Source of the DNA: Acidobacteriota bacterium
GTDB lineage: Bacteria; Acidobacteriota; Thermoanaerobaculia; UBA5066
Assembly (NCBI GenBank): GCA_029781975.1
Contig: JAKOVQ010000015.1
Location: 1 to 64,000, forward strand
Direction: 5' to 3'
DNA: 64,000 bases
This document shows positions 44,820-53,430 of the stretch, in pieces. The notes below the pieces were generated by a model, which was not told where the DNA came from, did not search any database, and saw only the letters and a program-made list of their open reading frames with translations. Positions within the stretch are counted from its first letter, which is position 1. Every line of letters starts with the position of its first letter. The position numbers were made by a program, and so were the translations under genes.

Positions 44820-46308
44820 CACGCCGCTCGATGAGCGGCGAGGCGATGTCATCGCCTCGCATATCAGTTCGCGGGGCCGGCGCCCGGAGCCGCGCAAGGG
44901 CGAAGAGGCCGAAGGCCGTCCCTTGCGCGGCGAGGACGGCGGCCCACGGGTCCCTGGTCGTTCCCTCGGTTCTCGCGCTGGCGCGACGAGGCGGCGGGCG
45001 TGGAGCGAGGAGCACAGCGACGAAGGAGCGCGCACCGCAGCTGCACGCGCGCCAGGACGCCGAGACAGTGCCAGCGCTTCAGCGCCGCGTCGGCGACGCC
45101 GACGCCTCCGCTGAAGAACGGCCTGGCGCGGCTCTCGTCCGCGCCGACGCCGGGTCGAGGAGCGCAGGTTCCGAGCACCGAAGACGCGTGCGGCGGCGCG
45201 TTCGCGAGCGACGTGATCAGGCCCTGCAGCGACCGCGCGGCGCGCGCACCGCACGACCACGGCGGTGCCGGCCCAACTTGTTGGGCCGCAGGGCTCGCCG
45301 CAGCGAGCGATCAGCGAAGCGGAGGCGATGCCCCGGAGGCGCGCGGGGCCGGCGCGAAGCGGAGCGGAGCGCTTCATGTCCGCCGGCGCCAGCCCAATGG
45401 CCATTGGGCTGGGGGCGCGACACGGCGCGTGCCAGAGGGAGGTCCGAGGAGGGGCCCCTGGCACGCGCCGTGTGGAGCGCCCGTCCCCTTCCTCGCCCCG
45501 CGCGCCGGAGCCGACGTGGGCGGTTCCGTTCCACGGCGCCCGCTGGCGCCGTGCGGTGCTCCGCTCCGGGCGGGCTCTTGGTGGACCGGTCCGACACGAT
45601 CCCGAGGAGCGCGAGGAGCGGGAGGAGCGGGAGCACGAGGACGACGACGCCGAGGACGAGCACGAAAAGGCGCCGCCTTTGGCTCCGGGCGGAGGGGCGG
45701 TCGAGCTGCCGCTCTTCACGGGTCGCGCCGGCGGGGGCCCCCGCCCCTCGCCGTTCACGCCCCGTGAATCCCCGGCGCGTCGCGTCCCTGCGGCCGAGGG
45801 CGGCCTTCGGGCCACGCCGCACCGCGGTCGCTCGCAAGCCAAGCGCGCTTGGCCTGACGCGGACCCGCTATGTCCCTTGCGGCTCCGCCGCGAGGGGGCG
45901 CCCGCTCCGCCCTCCGGGGCCGCGTGCGGCCCGGCCGCACAACGGAGTTGGTGCGGCCCCGAAGACGTCGTAAGGCGGCGAAGTCCCGATCACGGAAACG
46001 GGCCTTCGCGGCGACCAAGGCCTGGCCACGTCGGCCGCGAGCAAGCAGCGGCCGGCGTGCCAGGCGGCACTGCGCGCGCCGAAGGCGCGGGCAATGAAGG
46101 CGTGTCACGGGGCGATGCCCGCGCGCTTCGCGCGCACGCCCCGCGCCACGCACGGGGATGAGGACGACGCCGAGGGCGAGGACGACTGGAGCGAGAAGCG
46201 GCGCGCAGAGCGCGCCGCCGTGGCCTGCGGGCCGGTCCGCGTCCAGGGCCTGCGGCCGCTGCGCGGCTCGCTTCGCGAGCCCTGGACCTGGCCCGGCCCT
46301 CGGCCCGT
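44820..46308. other. 1.5-kb palindrome-dense non-coding tract
   Basis: No frame on either strand looks like a protein: the long open frames are Arg/Ala/Gly/Pro-rich with no domain. Perfect inverted repeats occur every ~50-150 bp: 44822-44840 (8-bp arms), 44840-44858 (9), 44890-44930 (11, with an inner GGCC-GAA-GGCC hairpin), 45088-45104 (8), 45269-45288 (8), 45389-45412 (24-bp uninterrupted palindrome), 45421-45472 (15), 45532-45553 (9), 45731-45744 (14-bp palindrome) and 45838-45853 (16-bp palindrome). It may be a large structured RNA or a decayed hairpin-rich mobile segment. A hydrophobic run is readable on the minus strand near 45590-45680 (LFVLVLGVVVLVLPLLPLLALLGIV), with a weaker one near 46160-46200, but neither has a supported start. 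Confidence 0.6.
44822..44858 (+). terminator. double hairpin directly after the membrane-protein gene
   Basis: CGCCGCTC-GAT-GAGCGGCG and GAGGCGATG-T-CATCGCCTC are two perfect, abutting hairpins beginning 3 nt after the stop codon. No U-tract follows. Confidence 0.4.
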
Positions 46309-46450
46309 TCTCTTCTATCGGTGAGATGGTGAGCCATCTCCCCGCGTTGGGAGACGACGAGGAACGCCCGGAGAAGGACCGGGGCGCGCCCGAAAGCGCG
46401 CCCCGTCGTTCAGATCAAACAGTACACGAGTGGAGACACGACCCCGAGCG
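46309..46450. repeat. ~140-bp structured dispersed repeat, copy B
   Basis: This is the second copy of the repeat at 36291-36429, sharing the GAGATGG...GCCATCTC hairpin and the 10-bp CGGGGCGCGC (46380-46389) / GCGCGCCCCG (46396-46405) stem with the same CCGAAA loop. It lies immediately 3' of the RHS partner gene (minus strand). Confidence 0.8.
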
Positions 46451-46457
46451 AGCGCGG

Positions 46458-46793
46458 TCACAATCTCCAGGCGACAATCAGGTCGTTGCAGGCTTCGAGG
46501 ATCAAAGGACGTGCCCCCTCGATGTACGCGGCGACACTCCTGTCTGCGGCCGCCAAGGTGTGCGGGGAGTATTGAAGTCGTGCCTGCCCCACGGGGTGGT
46601 CATCCGTTTCGGATTCGACGCCGCGGATAACAGAGAAGCTCGATGGCAGCTGATCTTCGGCCTGCGCCGCCAGCACTACGAGACGGCGGCATCCCTCGAT
46701 GATCTCGACTTCCCCCGTCAGAACGCCGGAGGCCGTCGTCACAATCTGCTGTCTCACTCGAGACCCGGAATCCGATGACAAAGCGTTTCCCAT
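46458..46793 (-). CDS. small candidate immunity protein of the RHS toxin
   Basis: 111 aa from the ATG at 46793 with GGAG about 5 nt upstream, 27 nt after the RHS stop. It is a compact helical/mixed domain without export signal (VTTASGVLTGEVEIIEGCRRLVVLAAQAEDQLPSSFSVIRGVESETDDHPVGQARLQYSP-type content, then a helix RSVAAYIEGARPLILEACNDLIVAW). Acidic, small and directly after an RHS C-terminal toxin, it fits an immunity protein. The segment IIEGCRRLVVLA..DHPVG is reminiscent of the small DUF2489-like immunity proteins, but this is a weak resemblance. Being cytoplasmic, it would protect against a toxin acting in the cytoplasm. Confidence 0.68.
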   Translation of the reverse strand: MGNALSSDSGSRVRQQIVTTASGVLTGEVEIIEGCRRLVVLAAQAEDQLPSSFSVIRGVESETDDHPVGQARLQYSPHTLAAADRSVAAYIEGARPLILEACNDLIVAWRL

Positions 46794-46820
46794 ACCGTCT
46801 CCGTAGCGAGCCTACGCCGG

Positions 46821-49800
46821 CTACTTCGTCACCGCGTCGGTCGTGGCTTTCCAGAACAGCTTGCTCTTGGGTTCCACGACAACGCCCGTTACCACGTTCT
46901 TGTACGCATGGATCTCAACCACTGTTCCGTCCGCCAGCTTTGCCGACCTGGCGATCTTCGCCCAGTCGCCCGCCTTTCCGCCGTGCTCCGCAACCAGTCT
47001 GGCCACGTCTCGAAGCGGCGCTTTTGCGCCCGCGCCCGCAATCGCTTCTCCCAAGCCCGCCTTCACCTCGGTCAATAGGGCATCGCTGGTCAGACTCTTC
47101 AGAAGGCCGAGCTTGCTCACTGCACTCGCAGCGGGCACCTCAATCGCTGCCGGTCCCGGCAGAAGGCTCGCTTCATGAAGACTCAGTGAGAATGCCGACT
47201 TGATCACATCCCAGCCCGCCTTCGCAGTCTCACGCCAGCCGGAGGCGTTCGCGAAGTTCTCCTTGGCGGCCGTGAACGCGGCGCTCTTCTGATGCAGTTC
47301 CAGGCCGAACCCATTCGCCGGAACGATCGCCTTCCCATCCGGATCGACGTACTTGAGAGGGTTATTCCTAGCGTAGGTATACCGATTCCAGCTCTGAGGG
47401 TCCTCGACCTTGCCCGAGAGGATGTCGGGGCTGAGGAAGCGGCCGAAACCGGTGTCGATGTTGCGAGCGTGGTCGTAGTACCGCGGGCGAGTGGCCTCCA
47501 GGTCCGTCTCCATCCCGGCGAAGGCTATCCGCCCCGCGCCCACGAGCCCGACGTCCTCTCCCCACGGCCAGTACTTCCGACTCTCCACGGCTCCGCCCGA
47601 TGAGTTCATCGTCAGGCGGACGCTCCCGAGGTGGTCCGTCGTGTGGTACTTCCATCCTCCGCTGTCCCGCGAGCCGACGAGCCGCCCCCCGAGGTAGACG
47701 TAGTCCTTCGAGACGGCCGAGTCCAGGTACTCGGTCAGGATCGACCCTCCCGTCCCGCGGAAGGTGTAGACCGCCTGCGGCGGGACGTACCTGAACCCGC
47801 TCCACGCCGTGGAGGCGAAGACCTCCATCTCCCAGTGTGACGTCGTCGAGTCGGGGCAATAGCGCCGTGGGTTCGGGGGGCCGGCACACCCCCCCGTTAC
47901 GCCCTCTTTGAAGATGTAGTGGATGAACGGGCACCCCCAGTCGCTCGCCGGAACGTCCGTGAAGAGCGACGTCCCGCCCGATGGCGCACAGGTGTAGCTT
48001 CCGACGCCGGAGACCGTCCCGCTCGCCGGGACGGAGTCGGGGCGAGCCATGGCCACGGCCAGGAAGACCGCCATCTCTCTTCGCGTCAGCGTGTTGTTCG
48101 GGCAGAAGCGGCGGGGGTTCGCCGCGCAGCCCGAAGTGATCCCCAACTCGTAGAACCTCTCGATCCAGCCCCGTTCCGGGTCGCTGCAGGGCACGTCGGC
48201 AAAGTACCCGGCGCACGTCGCCCGAGGCGTCTCGCTCATCGCCTGAAGGACGATCCGGGCCATGTCCCGACGGGCAACCGGCGTCGCGGTCGACGGGGGA
48301 ATCGACTTGACGACCCGCTCGTCGCCCGCGTCGAGCAGATAGCTCCAGTGGGACGACGGCGCGTCGTGGCGCACCTGCCGGCCCAGAGCGTCGTAGGAGT
48401 AGGTTTCCGCCCCCAGCAAGGTGACGTTTCCGCGAGCGTCGTATGTGGCGCCGCTGAGCCGGTTCGTCGCGGAGTCGATTCCGATGGAAGTCCCCGCCTT
48501 CCGGGTGAGATTACCCCACCCATCGTACTCGTAGGCCTGGGTCCCCGACGAGTACGTCGCCCTCACGAGCTGGGACTTGGCGTCGTAGACGAACGCATCC
48601 GAACCCATGGAGGTAATGTTGCCAGCGCCGTCGTAGGTGATGACACCCGTGCTGAAGAGGCCGTTCGATGTAGAGATCATCCGGGGCCGCGTCATACCGT
48701 AAGGGTCCGGGGTAATCGTCGTCGTGACCCAATTGCCGCTGGTGTAGGCGGAGAGGCCCCCTGCCGGGTCGTACTTGACCTGAGACGCGACGGTGGTTCC
48801 GTCACTGGCCAGGAGGGACGTCGGAAGCCCCGCCTTGTAGCTCGTCGCGACCGAGAACCCCTGGGTCCACGGGTTTCTGGGATAGCCCTCCGTCGCGACG
48901 AGGCCGAGTTCGTTGTAGGTCCAACTCTGGACGGTCGACACCGAGCCGTTCGAGAGGGTCGTCGACTTCGCGGAGAGACGGCCCCCGAGGCCGGAGTAGG
49001 TGTTGGATTCGGTTACCTTTCCCCCAGGGAAGAACCCCGTGTCGTAGTTCGTCGACGGGAAGCTGTTCGATCGTGTCGAGGTCGTCAGCCTTCCGAGGGA
49101 CCAGCCGCGGGAGTTTCCGTTCGCATCGGATGCTTCGTCGTAGACCTTCTCCAAGAGACTCTGGCCGCCGGAGGAGACGGCGAGGACGCGCCCGAGTGCG
49201 TCGTAAGCGGTCGTCACGGTGACTCCGCCGCTCGTCCTCGTCTGCGGACTGCCGAGCGCTGTGAAGGAGCCGTAGGTCGTGACGCCGGACTCGGGGTGGG
49301 TCTCCGATGTGAGGAATCCGAGGGCATTGCGTGAGAAGAGGCGAACCTGCTCGTGGGGGGAGCCGTTTGCGGCCGTGCGTGTCTGGCTGACCTCGGCAAT
49401 CTCATCGTGGATGTCGTAATAGTAGAAAGTGATGGGGCCGAGCGTGGGGGGATTCGTCTCGACCGTCGGATCGGCTGCGGCAATGGGTCGCCCAAACAGG
49501 TCTTTGCGAACTGCCTCGTAGGCGCGCCCCCCCGCGACGTTCGAGGTCCATGTGTCCTCACGCGTCTCCGACGAGGGGAGAATGTTTCCCTGAAAGATTC
49601 CGTCCCAGTCGTCGTATCTCTTCGTGATCTGCGTCCCGTCAGGAAGCACGATCGAGCGGGGGCGACCGAAGGTGTCGAAAGACGACGACACGGTCTTGTT
49701 CGCCGCCGACGAGGAGAAGCAGGAAGCGAGGTCCGTCCCGCTTCCACAGGGCACCCACTCCGAGACGGCAGTCACGAGGCCGATCCCGTTGCGTTCGGTC

Positions 49801-52367
49801 GTTCGAACCGCGAGATATGTGCCGGCGGCCGTGGTATTCGGACGGAGCCGGATCTCGCGGCTCAAACGTCCAAAGCCGTCGTAGACATACGCTTCCGCCG
49901 TCTCTGAACCCACGGAGGGAACGGCTGCCGTCGTGCTGCAGCTCGTGGAGCTCCCCTTCCGGACCAGCGACCAGGCACCCCGTGTACCGCCGTCCCACGT
50001 ACCGTAGCAAATCGTCGTCGGCGACTCCGGATCCGGCGGAGCTATCCCCTTCAACCTGCGGAGGGAGTCCCAGGAGTAGCGCGTCTCGAGGCCGTTCGGG
50101 TCCCGTGCTCGAGTGACCAGCCCGAGCGCGGCGTCGCGCGTGACGTCGAACTGCAACCATCCGAGATCCGCCGGGAGAGCTCGCCGGGAGGTGGTGACGA
50201 GCCCGCTCAGGAACGTCCGGTCCGTACGGTACGTGTCCGAGAGCCCGACGCCTGATATCGTCTCGGCCACCGGATCGCCGTTGGTGTACTCCAGCGCGGT
50301 CGTTCTCGAGACGCCGCCTCCGGAGACAGTCGAGGAGTTGAGTGCTCCCGTCACCGGGTCGAACGAGGTCGTCGTCGTGACGGAGCAGGGCGCGAATGGA
50401 CACGCCCCTTCGTAGAGGTCCTCGACCGTCCGCGACGTGTAGAGCTTCGGCTGCCAGTGGTACGGACCGGACTGTGGGTCCCAGCTCACCGTCGTACGGC
50501 GGGCCGTCTGCCCTCCCTGCATGAGGATCGAGCTCGGCCCCTGCTTCGGCGCCCTCGTCGTCTCCTGAGTGAACTCCTGGGCCGTCGCGTTCCATCCTGT
50601 GCGGTCCACGACCTTGCAGGCGACCGCCGTGGCGGTGGCGGGCGAACAGTCCGCGCCGCCAATCGGGTTCGCGCCGTACCAGGTCACCTCACGGGAGAGG
50701 CGCTGGTCGATGCCCAAGGGAAACTCCGTGATCGCGCCGTCAGAGCCCGTCGCGCCGCACGAGGTCGCGTAGGGCGTTCCCCAGACGTCGTCGAAGCACT
50801 GGACGAGCGATCGAACGGGAGCGCCTGCTGCGAGAGAGCCGGTATAGGTGCGACGTTCCACCTCGACGCCGGGTCCGGCAGATCCTAGAAAGCCTATGAG
50901 GACGTGGAACAGATGGCGCGTGGCGAAGACTTCCGCTCCGTTTCCGGATTGCCGCTTCACGATGACGCGACGGAGGATGCGGGCCGGGTCGGCCTCGTGC
51001 GAATCGGGAGGGTTCGAGCCAAGGGGTTCCGCGAACTGATCGCGGTCATAGGTCGTCGTGGCCGACAGGCCGGTGGTGGGATCCGACTCGGTCCTGGAGA
51101 CGACAGCCGGGGAGCCGTCGAGGTAGCGCTGGACACGGGCCCACTCCCCCCCGCAGACAGGATCGCCCCCGGTTGGGGTGGGACGAGAGACCGGAGATTC
51201 ATCGAAGGACGTGCAGCCATGGTTCGTCAGGCAGGGCGGGAGCGCCGTATAGGACCTGTACCCGAATGCGACCCGACCGCCGGTCGGGAGCGTGTACGCG
51301 GTGAGATTGCCGTGCCCCGCGTCTCCAAGATCGTATTCAAAGCTGTGGGTTCTGGTGCTCTGTGAAATGGAGCGGAGGAAGGGTAAGTCGACGATCGTGG
51401 GAGCAAGCTCCGGGCAATGGGTCTCCCACCCTCCTTCGAACTCCGTCCGACTGAAGTGCCCGTCCGGCCACCGCTCGAAGGTCGCCGTCACGGTCAGCGA
51501 CGGCGAAGCGAGAATCGGGAAGTCGATAGATTCCAGGACGTCCCACGTGGCCGGGGGCGCAGAGTGCGAGCCCTGGTAGGCGCCCCAGTGGAACTGAATC
51601 AGCTGGCCGGAGCTCGTGAGGTGGATGTGGTCGATCTTCCACGCATGTCCTGGATCGTCGCTCTGCCAGGTAACGGACAAGACCGTCGTGCCGAAGGGGT
51701 CGTGGATCTCGGAAAGTCCCCAGCGGACCGCGCGTGGGTAGCCTGCGTTGTGATCGACGTCGCTGAAGTCCCAGCCGTTCGCCGGCGAGGGAACGGTGTA
51801 GAAGTGGGTGAGCCAGAGGGATGTTCCGTCCGGTCGCCGGACGACGTATCCGCCGGTCGGGAGCTTGTCGATCCGGACACCGGCTTCGTTGACGACCTTG
51901 CTGCTCCCGATGGCAGGCTCGAAGAACTCGTGGATTCCGCCGTCCGGAGAGAGATAGCGGGCTTCGATGTTCGGGGCCGGAGAGGGGTCAATCGAGCCGA
52001 GCTCGAGCGTCCAGCCCACCCCCAGCGTCGGAAGCCCCCGGACGTGGGCGCGGGGATATCGATTCATTCCGCAGTCGCTCGAGCCGCACTCGACCTCGTA
52101 CATGTGCCAGAAGCGGGTCGAGTAGTGCGCCGTAAGGTGGAACGCGGTCCGTGGACCGAGCGGATACTCGGGCCCGAGCGGAACTGCCAGCTGTGGATCG
52201 CCGTTGAACAGCGAGAGGTACTCGATTCCCTGCGTCTCGTAGACGGCATTGGGCTTGAAGCCCGGCAACGTCTCCTGTGGCTGCTGAAATCCCTGCGCGC
52301 GGGCCCCGAGCGCGCAGAGGGAACCGACGACGACGATGACGAGAGGGTAACTACGTCTCCGAACCAC
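46821..52367 (-). CDS. giant secreted RHS-repeat protein with SLH repeats and C-terminal toxin tip
   Basis: 1848 aa from a GTG at 52367 with GGAGG 7 nt upstream. The signal peptide is SYPLVIVVVGSLCALGARAQG. An N-terminal region (about 30-400) precedes many YD/RHS repeats (YDRDQFAEP, RYSWDSLRRLKGI, YVYDGFGRLSREI, YDGAGNITSMGSDAFVYDAKSQLV, YDARGNVTLLGAETYSYDALGRQV). Residues about 1360-1530 are two or three S-layer-homology-like repeats (GYFADVPCSDPERGWIERFYELGITSGC...RRFCPNNTLTRREMAVFLAVAM; FTDVPASDWGCPFIHYIFKEGVTGGC...YCPDSTTSHWEMEVF), then the last YD strands and the hallmark YARNNPLKYVDPDGK (near 1670). The tip of ~172 residues ends GDWAKIARSAKLADGTVVEIHAY..VTG..VEPKSKLFW. It is likely a surface-delivered toxin; tip activity is not assigned. 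Confidence 0.88.
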   Translation of the reverse strand: MVRRRSYPLVIVVVGSLCALGARAQGFQQPQETLPGFKPNAVYETQGIEYLSLFNGDPQLAVPLGPEYPLGPRTAFHLTAHYSTRFWHMYEVECGSSDCGMNRYPRAHVRGLPTLGVGWTLELGSIDPSPAPNIEARYLSPDGGIHEFFEPAIGSSKVVNEAGVRIDKLPTGGYVVRRPDGTSLWLTHFYTVPSPANGWDFSDVDHNAGYPRAVRWGLSEIHDPFGTTVLSVTWQSDDPGHAWKIDHIHLTSSGQLIQFHWGAYQGSHSAPPATWDVLESIDFPILASPSLTVTATFERWPDGHFSRTEFEGGWETHCPELAPTIVDLPFLRSISQSTRTHSFEYDLGDAGHGNLTAYTLPTGGRVAFGYRSYTALPPCLTNHGCTSFDESPVSRPTPTGGDPVCGGEWARVQRYLDGSPAVVSRTESDPTTGLSATTTYDRDQFAEPLGSNPPDSHEADPARILRRVIVKRQSGNGAEVFATRHLFHVLIGFLGSAGPGVEVERRTYTGSLAAGAPVRSLVQCFDDVWGTPYATSCGATGSDGAITEFPLGIDQRLSREVTWYGANPIGGADCSPATATAVACKVVDRTGWNATAQEFTQETTRAPKQGPSSILMQGGQTARRTTVSWDPQSGPYHWQPKLYTSRTVEDLYEGACPFAPCSVTTTTSFDPVTGALNSSTVSGGGVSRTTALEYTNGDPVAETISGVGLSDTYRTDRTFLSGLVTTSRRALPADLGWLQFDVTRDAALGLVTRARDPNGLETRYSWDSLRRLKGIAPPDPESPTTICYGTWDGGTRGAWSLVRKGSSTSCSTTAAVPSVGSETAEAYVYDGFGRLSREIRLRPNTTAAGTYLAVRTTERNGIGLVTAVSEWVPCGSGTDLASCFSSSAANKTVSSSFDTFGRPRSIVLPDGTQITKRYDDWDGIFQGNILPSSETREDTWTSNVAGGRAYEAVRKDLFGRPIAAADPTVETNPPTLGPITFYYYDIHDEIAEVSQTRTAANGSPHEQVRLFSRNALGFLTSETHPESGVTTYGSFTALGSPQTRTSGGVTVTTAYDALGRVLAVSSGGQSLLEKVYDEASDANGNSRGWSLGRLTTSTRSNSFPSTNYDTGFFPGGKVTESNTYSGLGGRLSAKSTTLSNGSVSTVQSWTYNELGLVATEGYPRNPWTQGFSVATSYKAGLPTSLLASDGTTVASQVKYDPAGGLSAYTSGNWVTTTITPDPYGMTRPRMISTSNGLFSTGVITYDGAGNITSMGSDAFVYDAKSQLVRATYSSGTQAYEYDGWGNLTRKAGTSIGIDSATNRLSGATYDARGNVTLLGAETYSYDALGRQVRHDAPSSHWSYLLDAGDERVVKSIPPSTATPVARRDMARIVLQAMSETPRATCAGYFADVPCSDPERGWIERFYELGITSGCAANPRRFCPNNTLTRREMAVFLAVAMARPDSVPASGTVSGVGSYTCAPSGGTSLFTDVPASDWGCPFIHYIFKEGVTGGCAGPPNPRRYCPDSTTSHWEMEVFASTAWSGFRYVPPQAVYTFRGTGGSILTEYLDSAVSKDYVYLGGRLVGSRDSGGWKYHTTDHLGSVRLTMNSSGGAVESRKYWPWGEDVGLVGAGRIAFAGMETDLEATRPRYYDHARNIDTGFGRFLSPDILSGKVEDPQSWNRYTYARNNPLKYVDPDGKAIVPANGFGLELHQKSAAFTAAKENFANASGWRETAKAGWDVIKSAFSLSLHEASLLPGPAAIEVPAASAVSKLGLLKSLTSDALLTEVKAGLGEAIAGAGAKAPLRDVARLVAEHGGKAGDWAKIARSAKLADGTVVEIHAYKNVVTGVVVEPKSKLFWKATTDAVTK

Positions 52368-52564
52368 TCATCTACCTCCAAACAGAGAACTCGCGCGGCC
52401 GGGAAGCCCGGTGCCTGACGAGACCTCACCCCCCGGGCGATCGGCACCGGTGCCTTCCGCTCGCTACCTATAAGTGGGCGGAAACGCGGGAAATTCAGAC
52501 AGGTGATCTCGAAAAAAGGTGAAAGAAGTCGTCGGGGCGCGCCGATCTCGCTGGCCGGGCCGCC
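52368..52564. other. intergenic region upstream of the RHS gene
   Basis: No gene is seen. On the minus strand a TATAGG-like -10 lies about 95 nt before the RHS GTG in a locally AT-rich stretch, without a convincing -35. CACCGGTG is a short perfect palindrome nearby. Confidence 0.35.
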
Positions 52565-52975
52565 TCAGACCGGATTCGTCCTGCGGTCGGGGCCGGGCTC
52601 GGCGGCGGCCGCCGCCCGCGCCCGGATCCGCTCGGCGACGCGCTCCGCCTTCGGCGAGAGCGGGCGCTTTCCGTCCGTCAGGTGCGCGAGGGCGAGGAGC
52701 GGGTGCCGCAGGAGCATCTTCGGCCCCGAGAAGCGCATCACGGTCCTGACCCGCTCGCGCATCGACGCCTCGTAGCAGTGGACCGGACAGTTGACGCAGG
52801 TCGGCTTGACCTCTCCGAAGGGACACTTCGCGAGGCGGCGCTCGGCGTAGTCGCGGAGCGCGCGGCAGTCGTCGCAGAGCGGACCACGGGCGCCGTGGTG
52901 ATGTCGGCAGTAGATCCGGATCATCGCCACGATCGTGTCCCACTCGCGGGCGAGGCGCCGGGCCGCCGCGGACAT
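52565..52975 (-). CDS. ygbA: YgbA-family (nitrous oxide-stimulated promoter) protein
   Basis: 136 aa from the ATG at 52975. The conserved block WDTIVAMIRIYCRHHHGARGPLCDDCRALRDYAERRLAKCPFGEVKPTCVNCPVHCY-type sequence carries the family's seven conserved cysteines and histidines (CRHHHG, CDDC, CPFG, CVNCPVHC) and MRERVRTVMRFSGPKMLLRHPLLAL. YgbA proteins are associated with nitrosative stress responses and probably bind a metal or iron-sulfur cluster via these residues. Biochemical function is not established. It starts one base after the stop of the upstream membrane-protein gene, so the two are co-translated. Confidence 0.9.
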   Translation of the reverse strand: MSAAARRLAREWDTIVAMIRIYCRHHHGARGPLCDDCRALRDYAERRLAKCPFGEVKPTCVNCPVHCYEASMRERVRTVMRFSGPKMLLRHPLLALAHLTDGKRPLSPKAERVAERIRARAAAAAEPGPDRRTNPV

Positions 52976-52976
52976 C

Positions 52977-53384
52977 TCAGGCTCTCCGGGGCTCCGCGGC
53001 GCCGGACGGGACCGGACCGGCGGGAGGTGCGGCGGACGCGCGGGGCTGCCTCCCGAGCCGCCCGGCGGCGAGGGCCGCGAGCGCCGTCACGGCGGCGACC
53101 GCGCCGAGGATGACCGCCATCCTCGCGAACGGGCGTCCCTCGCCTCTCCGGACGTCGACGAGGAAGAGGAGAGTGCGGATCCACTCGACGACGCCAGCGG
53201 CGAGGACGACCTGGACGACGCGCCGGGGCCACCTCCCCAGGACGAGGAGAAGCGCCGGGAGGAGGGCGACGGCGACCGCCGCCGCGACGTGCCAGCCGCG
53301 CAGGAGGTGCGCCCCGAGGAGGAGCGAGGCGAGGACCACGAGGATCGAGCGGCCGACGACGGAGGAGCGGGAGGGGCTGCTCAT
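52977..53384 (-). CDS. small four-helix membrane protein
   Basis: 135 aa from the ATG at 53384; a GTG at 53402 would add six residues. Four hydrophobic helices are seen: SILVVLASLLLGAHLL, VAAAVAVALLPALLLVLG, VVQVVLAAGVVEWIRTLLFLV and MAVILGAVAAVTALAALAAG, with a short conserved-looking loop WPRRVVQVV and a disordered Pro/Ala tail. I do not assign a family. It is directly upstream of ygbA in a probable two-gene unit, so an envelope or redox/nitrosative role is possible but only inferred from position. Confidence 0.7.
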   Translation of the reverse strand: MSSPSRSSVVGRSILVVLASLLLGAHLLRGWHVAAAVAVALLPALLLVLGRWPRRVVQVVLAAGVVEWIRTLLFLVDVRRGEGRPFARMAVILGAVAAVTALAALAAGRLGRQPRASAAPPAGPVPSGAAEPRRA

Positions 53385-53430
53385 ACGGGTGGATGAGACC
53401 ACGTCCGGCCCGGCGCCGGCATGACCGGCG

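Noticed and set aside
45601-45660. Short GAGGAGCG tandem repeats as a microsatellite or CRISPR-like array
   Set aside because: Only a few imperfect units in a low-complexity purine-rich stretch.
45217-45837. Minus-strand frame with a hydrophobic run in the palindrome tract
   Set aside because: Only one hydrophobic segment in an otherwise Arg-rich frame and no supported start. It is noted in the tract entry but not called as a gene.
45265-46161. 298-codon plus-strand open frame in the palindrome-rich tract
   Set aside because: Arg/Pro/Gly-rich with no domain and no ribosome site; open frames of this kind exist on both strands of this tract.
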